From an uncultured Dorea sp. (GTDB lineage: Bacteria; Bacillota; Clostridia; Lachnospirales; Lachnospiraceae), in assembly GCA_910584575.1 (NCBI GenBank), contig CAJUBG010000021.1:1-59277 (forward strand): DNA of 59,277 bases, written 5' to 3'. The position numbers and the translations under genes are program-made. The first letter of the stretch is position 1; each line of letters begins with the position of its first letter. The notes below the pieces were generated by a model. That model was not told the origin of the DNA. It made no database searches and saw only the letters and a list, made by a program, of their open reading frames with translations. Below, piece by piece: positions 53,053 to 59,277 of this stretch.

Positions 53053-54150
53053 ATGGCTGGATCAACTTATGGAAATTCATTTTCAATCACTACATGGGGT
53101 GAATCCCACGGGCCTGCAATCGGCGTTGTCATCGATGGCTGTCCCGCAGGGCTTCCACTCACGGAAAAAGACATACAGCAATTTTTAAACCGCAGGAAGC
53201 CGGGCCAGAGCAAATACACCACCGCCCGCAGCGAAGCCGACAAAGCAGAGCTTCTTTCCGGCATCTTTGAGGGCAAGACCACCGGAACGCCCATCTCGGT
53301 AATTGTGCATAATCAGGACCAGCGTTCACGGGATTACGGCAAGATTAAGGACTGCTACCGTCCGGGACATGCCGACTATACCTTTGACGCCAAATACGGC
53401 ATCCGCGACTATCGCGGCGGCGGCAGGACCTCTGGCCGCGAGACTATTGGACGGGTGGCGGCAGGCGCCGTGGCCTCCAAACTCCTTCAAAGGCTTGGAA
53501 TCCGTGTTACAGCCTATACCAAGGCCATCGGAAGCGTTACCATACCGGAGACGGAATATGATTATGGATGTATCAACGATAATCCTCTGTATATGCCAAA
53601 CAACGCATATGCCAGGGAAGCCGCCGCTATTCTGGAAAAATGTGTGAAGCGCCAGGACTCTATGGGCGGGGTAATAGAGTGTATCATTGAAGGCGTACCC
53701 GCAGGAATCGGAGAGCCTGTATTTGACAAATTAGACGCTGCCCTTTCAAAAGCCGTCATGTCCATCGGCGCCGTCAAAGGCGTGGAGATTGGCGACGGAT
53801 TTAAGGCCGCCTGTGCAGCCGGAAGCTCGAACAATGACGGGTTCTATATGGAGAAGGGGAAGGTCTGTAAGCGAAGCAACCACTCCGGAGGAACTCTTGG
53901 AGGATTAAGCGACGGGGAGCCGATTGTGCTTCGGGCGGCGGTTAAGCCTACCCCTTCCATCTCCCAGGTGCAGCAGACGGTGGACATATACGGGCAGGAT
54001 ACCAAAATTTCGATTACCGGACGCCACGATCCGGTGATTGTCCCAAGAGCTGTGGTGGTGGTGGAGTCTATGGCGGCCATTACCATTGCGGACCTTCTGA
54101 TGGCAAATATGAGCGCAAGGGTGGAGTATTTGGAGAAAATTTACGGCTAA
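53053..54150 (+). CDS. aroC: Chorismate synthase
   Basis: 365 residues. Signature motifs are GESHGPAIGVVIDGCPAG at 12-29, YGIRDYRGGGRTSGRET near 116-132, and RHDPVIVPRAVVV near 320. It forms chorismate from EPSP with reduced FMN. ATG 53053 has AAAGGAGAGG upstream; an extended -10 (TGC-TAAAAT near 53012) may be its promoter. No other aro gene is nearby; it is the last core gene before the accessory stretch. Confidence 0.95.
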   Translation: MAGSTYGNSFSITTWGESHGPAIGVVIDGCPAGLPLTEKDIQQFLNRRKPGQSKYTTARSEADKAELLSGIFEGKTTGTPISVIVHNQDQRSRDYGKIKDCYRPGHADYTFDAKYGIRDYRGGGRTSGRETIGRVAAGAVASKLLQRLGIRVTAYTKAIGSVTIPETEYDYGCINDNPLYMPNNAYAREAAAILEKCVKRQDSMGGVIECIIEGVPAGIGEPVFDKLDAALSKAVMSIGAVKGVEIGDGFKAACAAGSSNNDGFYMEKGKVCKRSNHSGGTLGGLSDGEPIVLRAAVKPTPSISQVQQTVDIYGQDTKISITGRHDPVIVPRAVVVVESMAAITIADLLMANMSARVEYLEKIYG

Positions 54151-54224
54151 TTCTTTGTATATATAGAATAAACCATTTATTTAGACTGTACAAAACAACA
54201 TTGAAATAGTAACAAAACCAAATT

Positions 54225-54258
54225 AGAGGTAGGGTTATTCAATGCCTACCTCTTTTTA
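54225..54258 (+). terminator. Terminator after aroC
   Basis: 9-bp stem AGAGGTAGG/CCTACCTCT followed by TTTTT. Confidence 0.8.
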
Positions 54259-54292
54259 ACGAAAGAAGATTATCCAATTCAAATTACTTATC

Positions 54293-57200
54293 TTATTGCT
54301 TTTTTAATTGAGGAAAGTTCTTAAGTAATTGATAGAAATGTTTCACAAATTCTATATATTCTTTTTTTATGACTTCTTTCAATTTTTTATCATCAGAAGA
54401 TTTACCAAATCTTTTCTTCATAACATAATAAATGCATTTCTCAAGCTGCTCGCTATTCAACACACTGTCTATTAACTCTTGCAGTACATCTTCTCCTCTT
54501 GGAATTCCATAGCTCAGTATTTTTGTGGATTTGTAATCAAAAGGTGAAAGAATATACCAGCCAATACAATAATCCAAATCTGACTGCATATTACGTCCTT
54601 TATAAAATGTATGGGGTAGACACGGTACTAGCAAATTCCTATATTGGCTATCTGGTTTGAATACCTTTTTCTGTATAGAATCATAATCTGTAGCCTGATC
54701 CTCATTTGAATCAAAGACATTGATGTAATCGTATAAACGAGCTCCATCGCTCATTTTTACAGCACGAACTTCGTCTCCCAAAGTCTGCAAGCGCAAATAG
54801 TACGAAACACAATCTCCTTCTTTTTGAATCATTTCTACATTAATGAGACGATGAGGTAAATGATTGACTGTGTCTAAGTGAACCATAAAGGCACAATGCT
54901 TCTTTTGTTCATCATCCACTTCTGAAAAACTGGTTGGAAGAGGAAGATTAACCTTTAAAAGATTATCAGGATTCCACAATTCACTTACTTTGATATCTTC
55001 ATCCTCCAAAGTGATATCTAAAGAATTTACAAGTTCTTCATATGGCTTCAAAAATTGTCTAAAAGCTTTATCAGGAATATTCTGATAAAAAATAAATATC
55101 AGAGAAAACATAATTCCCAGTTTTTTATCAAATCGTCCCTGTTGTTTTCCTAGCTTTATTCTATCGGAATCTTTTTTACAGATATAATCACACCAACGGG
55201 TAATTATATCTTTACGCACGACCAGTAATTCATCTTCATCGATAGCGTCCTCTCTGAGTCTATCCCGGTCAATATTCATATATCGCATTGGCTGATCATC
55301 TAAAATCAGAACCTCAAGTTTTACAAAACCTGCATGTAAACGCTTGATATGTTCGTATTTCATAAAATCATGCTTCATATATACAGACTCTGCCTTGCTA
55401 ATCGTATTAAATTTGTAACTAATGCTATAAAGGTTTGATACTTTTTCAGGAAAAATTAGTTGTCTTTTTCCTTCTTTTTCCTTAATGGTACATGGTCGCA
55501 CCGTCAACCGATAACATCTATATGTATTTTTATCCCAATAAAAAGCCATATTATCGGTAAAACAATAGAAGTCCACCGGCCTGTATGGAAAATATTGAAT
55601 ACTATCTCCAAATTTTCGCCATATACGTTTCCTACTTTCAAGTTTACCTGGATATATATAGCTTCTTCTTAGACATCGTTTTTCTGTCGTCGCTACTTTC
55701 TTACCATCTTCCTCAATAACCAAAGGTTGATAATATATATTGAAATAATCTTGTCTCGTTTCCCTTATTTTTATTTCACATGCTTTTGATATCTCCGAAA
55801 AGAGCATATCAATTTCTTCTGCCGAATCAAACTCAGGATCATAATATATGAAATTATTTTTGTTATCTTTGCCCAAAAATTTCCGCGGCTCAATTGCTAT
55901 TTTTACGTTCGTACCAGGTATCGCATTATCGTAATACATACCGTCAACATTTTCTGGAACTTCTCTAATCTCAATTTTACCGTGATTCTTTCCATAAGAA
56001 TACAAAGAAATCAATTGTTCAGAAGTATTGTGCTGTCTTGTGTAAAATTCTACACAATCTGTTAATTGAAATACCGATTGCAGTCCAATTCCAAAAACAC
56101 CAGAAGGCTTAAGCCATGCAGGCATTTTTTCCATTATTTTACAAACCCTCTCATTTTTTTCTTTGCTTGAACCAATATTCGATATATATTGCATATCTTC
56201 CTTTGTAATTCCGATTCCTTTATCTTTAACCACAATAAATACCTTTTTGCGTGGCAAATCTTTTATTACTTCTACTAAAATATCGTAATTTTCAAAAATA
56301 GATGCTTTCTTTTCATCTAATAAATCAAACAAATCAAATTCCGATACCTCATTTTTTTTTGATGAGTTAAAGGTTATCACAGAATCTTTGGATAATCCAT
56401 ATGAAATATATCTATTCTGTATAATATCTTTCCAGAGTTGCAATAGAGAAGCGTCTACAGCATTCTGTATGATTTCACGAATTCCTACATATCTGTCCCT
56501 GTAAATGCTAGTTCCTTCAAGAAGATTCATTACTCGTTCCTGCGTCATCTTCATCTGTAGTTTCCTGTTTTCGGCCATATACTCTCTTCCATCTACATAG
56601 ATTCTAATATTTAAATTGGCCGGAGGTCCTCCGAAATCAGGCTGTGCAATCTTGTTCCAACATTCTACCATATCGTGACATTCCTGTGATAGCTGCTCAG
56701 TCCATTCACTGATAAGTGAGGCAACTTCATAGCTTTCCTTCTGTACCTTTTCTCTCTCTACATCAGTAACCTGAGACCTTTCACCATTAGCTTCTCTAAT
56801 CTCTGAAGAATGACAATGGGCAATAATTTCTATCCTCTTGGGCGTGATCAGAAGATGAGATACAGCTTCATGCTTAAGAAAATGCCTAACGGAAAGTTTT
56901 GGAATTACTCTCTTGTCGTGTGCAATCTCATTAACGAACCATGCCGGGAAACGTCCATTATCAAGATCCAATAAATCTCCAAAACGAAGCATAGTAGCAA
57001 CAAAGCGCGGATGATATTCATCTCCAACCATACCATCAGCACGGAGAGATAACTTGGATAGCTCTGAAACAGACTGACCATGGCACATACAAATTTCCAC
57101 GATTCCTTCAGACCCATGCACAAATCGCTTTTTGATATGCCCCTGAAAAAGTCCGTCAAGATCATTTTTAATATCTGCAACTCCTTTCCAATGTGTAGGA

Positions 57201-57715
57201 CGCAAATAGAGCTGTATAATTAGCATAATAGAAAAATAAATATCATTTAAAGGAATGTTAGTTGTCTTTTCTTTAATATAGTGAAGTAGATTATTCACCG
57301 CCCACTCATCTTCCTGCTCAAGCAGGTGAATATTTTTTTCTTTTTCTTCCAAAAAGTCTTTAAATTCAGCGCTCCCTAAAATATGATATATTTTATTAAA
57401 TGTCTGTGCCATACCATAATCATGAGAATATGCACATGCAAGCAACATAAAGGTATCCGTTGCCGAAAGCTGACAGATACGTTCATCCCCCAAGAACCTT
57501 TCAACTGCCTGGATAATAGAACGGCTATGGCTTCCGTCATGAAAACTGTAATTGATAAAAACGCTACGCGAATGAGTCAGTTCATCCTCAATTCTCTTTT
57601 TCAAAAGCATCCAAAGGCTGTGGGTTTCCTGTACTGTAGGATAAATCCCTGCAAGGTTTTCAAAATGTTTTTCAAGAGTCATAGGCATACTATAGTTTTG
57701 TATACTTTCTCGCAC
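54293..57715 (-). CDS. HD-phosphohydrolase + HSP90-type ATPase protein, candidate conflict-system gene
   Basis: About 1140 residues. Residues 20-340 form an HD domain of the HD-CE kind: FHDGSHS near 59, AYSHDYGM near 97 and LRFGDLLDLDNGRFP near 243-257. Residues 395-600 are a GHKL/HSP90-like ATPase: REIIQNAVDAS (N-box) near 413-423, KDKGIGIT near 497 and GVFGIGLQS near 540. The final 500 residues match nothing that I know. The first domain likely cuts a nucleotide or phosphate signal under control of the ATPase. The start is unsure: GTG 57715 has AAGGG 7 bases upstream, GTG 57757 has none. The gene is monocistronic and far more AT-rich than aroC, suggesting acquisition. No RM or CBASS-type partner is visible. 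Confidence 0.72.
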   Translation of the reverse strand: MRESIQNYSMPMTLEKHFENLAGIYPTVQETHSLWMLLKKRIEDELTHSRSVFINYSFHDGSHSRSIIQAVERFLGDERICQLSATDTFMLLACAYSHDYGMAQTFNKIYHILGSAEFKDFLEEKEKNIHLLEQEDEWAVNNLLHYIKEKTTNIPLNDIYFSIMLIIQLYLRPTHWKGVADIKNDLDGLFQGHIKKRFVHGSEGIVEICMCHGQSVSELSKLSLRADGMVGDEYHPRFVATMLRFGDLLDLDNGRFPAWFVNEIAHDKRVIPKLSVRHFLKHEAVSHLLITPKRIEIIAHCHSSEIREANGERSQVTDVEREKVQKESYEVASLISEWTEQLSQECHDMVECWNKIAQPDFGGPPANLNIRIYVDGREYMAENRKLQMKMTQERVMNLLEGTSIYRDRYVGIREIIQNAVDASLLQLWKDIIQNRYISYGLSKDSVITFNSSKKNEVSEFDLFDLLDEKKASIFENYDILVEVIKDLPRKKVFIVVKDKGIGITKEDMQYISNIGSSKEKNERVCKIMEKMPAWLKPSGVFGIGLQSVFQLTDCVEFYTRQHNTSEQLISLYSYGKNHGKIEIREVPENVDGMYYDNAIPGTNVKIAIEPRKFLGKDNKNNFIYYDPEFDSAEEIDMLFSEISKACEIKIRETRQDYFNIYYQPLVIEEDGKKVATTEKRCLRRSYIYPGKLESRKRIWRKFGDSIQYFPYRPVDFYCFTDNMAFYWDKNTYRCYRLTVRPCTIKEKEGKRQLIFPEKVSNLYSISYKFNTISKAESVYMKHDFMKYEHIKRLHAGFVKLEVLILDDQPMRYMNIDRDRLREDAIDEDELLVVRKDIITRWCDYICKKDSDRIKLGKQQGRFDKKLGIMFSLIFIFYQNIPDKAFRQFLKPYEELVNSLDITLEDEDIKVSELWNPDNLLKVNLPLPTSFSEVDDEQKKHCAFMVHLDTVNHLPHRLINVEMIQKEGDCVSYYLRLQTLGDEVRAVKMSDGARLYDYINVFDSNEDQATDYDSIQKKVFKPDSQYRNLLVPCLPHTFYKGRNMQSDLDYCIGWYILSPFDYKSTKILSYGIPRGEDVLQELIDSVLNSEQLEKCIYYVMKKRFGKSSDDKKLKEVIKKEYIEFVKHFYQLLKNFPQLKKQ

Positions 57716-57896
57716 TACTATTCCCTTCCTTTCAAATTTATCTCCTTTTATTGCCACAAAACAAATATCGTGTACAATAAAAAGTCTCTATAACTTCGCC
57801 TTTTTACACCAAAAAACCTTACATTAATTTGAATTTTACCATAATTAATAAAAATTTACAACAATTTTCTTTTTTATTTCATTTTTTTGTAAAGTC

Positions 57897-57902
57897 TATA
57901 AT
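57897..57902 (+). promoter_or_regulatory. Possible -10 of the small-ORF transcript
   Basis: TATAAT at 57897-57902; the -35 region at 17-bp spacing (TTATTT) is weak. It lies upstream of the first leader hairpin. Confidence 0.4.
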
Positions 57903-57928
57903 GTAATTAGAAAGAAAAACACAGGAAA

Positions 57929-57948
57929 AAAGTTCACACGTATGAACT
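57929..57948 (+). promoter_or_regulatory. Leader hairpin GTTCACACGTATGAAC, copy 1
   Basis: AGTTCA pairs with TGAACT around CACGTA, just before the ribosome site of the 86-residue ORF. A second copy, with the same GTTCACACGT core and GAAC arm, precedes the next ORF. Confidence 0.6.
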
Positions 57949-57968
57949 TTAAGAAAGGGGAAAGCCAC

Positions 57969-58229
57969 ATGAATAACATGAAAGTTTACAAGGTGTACTT
58001 AGAGGATACCGTCACAGAGGATTGCTTCAAGACAATCATTCCGGCGTTTTCCGAAGAATTAGCAATGGAATACGCACACGGTAATGGCGAAGTCGTTGCA
58101 ATCAAAGAAACTACCGACTACCCAATATCCGATTCTAAATTAACGGATACCCTAAAAAGTGCCGGATATGGGAAGGCTGAAATTTCAATCATTACAAGGG
58201 CATTATTCCAAATCGGCTTAACTAGCTAA
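57969..58229 (+). CDS. Hypothetical protein (86 residues)
   Basis: 86 residues. No family recognised; it begins MNNMKVYKVYLEDTVTEDC, contains AMEYAHGNGEVVAIKE, and looks like a small alpha/beta protein. ATG 57969 follows AAAGGGG by about 9 bases; an ATG at 57942 lies inside the leader hairpin region. Composition and the paired leader shared with the next ORF suggest an element-borne gene. Confidence 0.6.
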   Translation: MNNMKVYKVYLEDTVTEDCFKTIIPAFSEELAMEYAHGNGEVVAIKETTDYPISDSKLTDTLKSAGYGKAEISIITRALFQIGLTS

Positions 58230-58279
58230 CCAAAATCAATAACGGGGGTTCAAACAACTGAACCCCCACAAATATAAAA

Positions 58280-58299
58280 AAAGTTCACACGTCCGAACG
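58280..58299 (+). promoter_or_regulatory. Leader hairpin GTTCACACGTCCGAAC, copy 2
   Basis: GTTC and GAAC arms around ACACGTCC, preceded by an A-run and followed by the GGGGG ribosome site of the 295-residue ORF, exactly as in copy 1. Confidence 0.6.
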
Positions 58300-58320
58300 A
58301 TTTACAAGGGGGAAATGACA

Positions 58321-59208
58321 ATGACAAAAACAACAAAAACCGAAACAACCGCTAAGACAGCAACAAAGAAGGAAACCAAGTCAACCGCTAAGACTTCAGC
58401 CAAGGCAAACACCAAGGCAGAACCCAAGGCAAAGGAAACCGTAACAACTGCAATGAATCCGCCAACTGCCGACAGCATTACAAAGCAGTTGCAACTAGCA
58501 GAGGAAAAGAATAAGAAAGCCCAATTAGCAGAGGACAAGCGGTTATATAAACGCTTCAAATGCCAGATTGACAAAGCATACCAGAGCATGGAAAACAGTT
58601 ACCTCCAGACAGCCTTTGCCCTCCATGCAATCTATAAGCATAAATTATACCAACTGGACAACTTCAAGAACATCTACGATTTTGCCAAGGAAACCTATTC
58701 CATAGCAAGAGGGACATGCAACAACTTTATCAACATATGCGAAAAGTTCGGAGTCCCCAACGAAAACGGCAATATCATGGAGTTATCCCCAACCTACGCA
58801 CAGTACAGTGTATCGCAACTTGCGGTCATGCTTGCGTTCCCACAGGAACTCCTAACCAAGTGTGACAAGTCCATGTCAGTCCGAGAATTAAAGCGGATGC
58901 GTGTCGAATATGAATCCGGCCTACAAGCCCCAACCGACACGCAAGCGATTGAAACCACAATGAAAGAAATCCCTTCTGACTCAGCCGATACCGACAGTTC
59001 AGCAAGTACCGACAGTCCGGCAGGTACATCCTCAGAAGGGGCAACAAAGTTAGATATCTCAAAATCTACGGGTAATATTATTGTATGCGAAGCAAGGAAC
59101 GTAGACGAACTATTCAATCTCCGTGGAATCATCACTGACACGCTCTACGACATTGTGGAGGGTAATAACAAAAAGAACGCCCGTTTAGAGCTGAGGATTG
59201 TGTACTAA
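58321..59208 (+). CDS. Putative DNA-binding-like protein of a mobile element
   Basis: 295 residues. Residues 1-60 are Lys/Thr/Ala-rich low complexity; residues 85-190 are helical and contain FKNIYDFAKETYSIARGTCN and NFINICEKFG, which resemble the helix-turn-helix part of plasmid or phage proteins of the DUF3102/partition-associated sort; SVRELKRMRVEYESG follows; a Ser/Thr/Asp-rich tail precedes a short beta end. GGGGG lies 8 bases before ATG 58321. Function unknown; DNA binding is a guess from the helix pattern. Confidence 0.55.
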   Translation: MTKTTKTETTAKTATKKETKSTAKTSAKANTKAEPKAKETVTTAMNPPTADSITKQLQLAEEKNKKAQLAEDKRLYKRFKCQIDKAYQSMENSYLQTAFALHAIYKHKLYQLDNFKNIYDFAKETYSIARGTCNNFINICEKFGVPNENGNIMELSPTYAQYSVSQLAVMLAFPQELLTKCDKSMSVRELKRMRVEYESGLQAPTDTQAIETTMKEIPSDSADTDSSASTDSPAGTSSEGATKLDISKSTGNIIVCEARNVDELFNLRGIITDTLYDIVEGNNKKNARLELRIVY

Positions 59209-59222
59209 AAAAGTAAATACGT

Positions 59223-59246
59223 GGAAGCCCTGCAAAGGGCTTTCCC
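59223..59246 (+). terminator. Weak hairpin after the last ORF
   Basis: GGAAGCCC/GGGCTTTCC stem with a 5-base loop, followed by CCTTAAAA rather than a T-run; a poor terminator or processing hairpin. Confidence 0.45.
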
Positions 59247-59277
59247 CTTAAAAATACCTAACCACATTATTTTGTTT

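Noticed and set aside
54151..54292. Attachment site of an integrated element at the end of aroC
   Set aside because: There is no duplicated aroC end and no direct repeat with the right-hand part of the window; only a terminator is visible.
56352..56360. Run of nine A on the coding strand in the HD/ATPase gene as a fourth slippage tract
   Set aside because: The gene is very AT-rich, the run is in frame as AAA AAA AAT, and A runs of this length are expected by chance there.
1..59277. CRISPR arrays, tRNA or rRNA genes, IS elements
   Set aside because: None were recognised on reading both strands; there were no spaced repeat arrays, cloverleaf-like sequences or transposase frames.

Overview
The window looks like chromosome from a gut-type Clostridia, most like Lachnospiraceae. 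The reasons are AGGAGG-type ribosome sites, the DUF975/CmpB membrane family, a PDZ/radical-SAM/DUF512 protein beside der-plsY-gpsA, a class B sortase with an LCP enzyme, LoaP-type NusG paralogs and several short Lachnospiraceae-style ORFs. No species is claimed. I saw no tRNA, rRNA or CRISPR array, and no gene-free gap longer than 300 bases.

Positions 1-22,000, all leftward, form one long surface-polysaccharide operon. A good promoter (21994-22022) lies between two near-palindromic repeats. It is followed by two tandem NusG-family antiterminator-like genes separated by a structured 235-nt leader. Then come a sugar aminotransferase and NeuD-type acetyltransferase; a fatty-acid/polyketide-like cassette (malonyltransferase, KAS III, two ACPs, ketoreductase-like SDR, FkbH, VOC protein, carboxyltransferase); a GNAT enzyme; the initiating phosphosugar transferase; a PIG-L deacetylase; acetyl- and glycosyltransferases; a Wzy-like polymerase; a Wzx flippase; LicD plus a cytidylyltransferase; an asparagine-synthase-like enzyme; and the first codons of a 4,6-dehydratase. 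The layout suggests a Wzx/Wzy glycan carrying a custom acyl group and a phospho-linked decoration.

The most striking signal is phase variation inside this operon. Three genes contain coding-strand poly-G tracts of 10, 11 and 9 G. Each reading frame is intact at exactly 10 G, so one gene is ON and two are OFF as sequenced. One OFF gene, a glycosyltransferase, is also followed by a second, alternative C-terminal half joined through a 34-bp perfect direct repeat, as if donor-binding halves could be exchanged.

Positions 22,100-26,400 hold a decayed type III toxin-like gene with its attenuator hairpin, a conserved unknown protein preceded by a coupled 28-codon ORF, a membrane metallophosphoesterase and a DUF975-CmpB fusion. 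Positions 26,500-54,200 are core genome: MATE exporter, gpsA-plsY-der-radical SAM, prs, polysaccharide deacetylase, a leuB-ilvD-ilvB-serC-serA operon with a clear promoter, a sortase/LCP/secreted-protein operon with a divergent XRE repressor and operator, M23 peptidase, glgP, yajC, tgt, an L,D-transpeptidase and aroC.

Positions 54,200-59,277 look accessory. An AT-rich stretch holds one very large HD + HSP90-type ATPase protein, a candidate conflict or defence gene. Beyond it are two unrecognised ORFs that share a leader hairpin and look like the edge of a mobile element.
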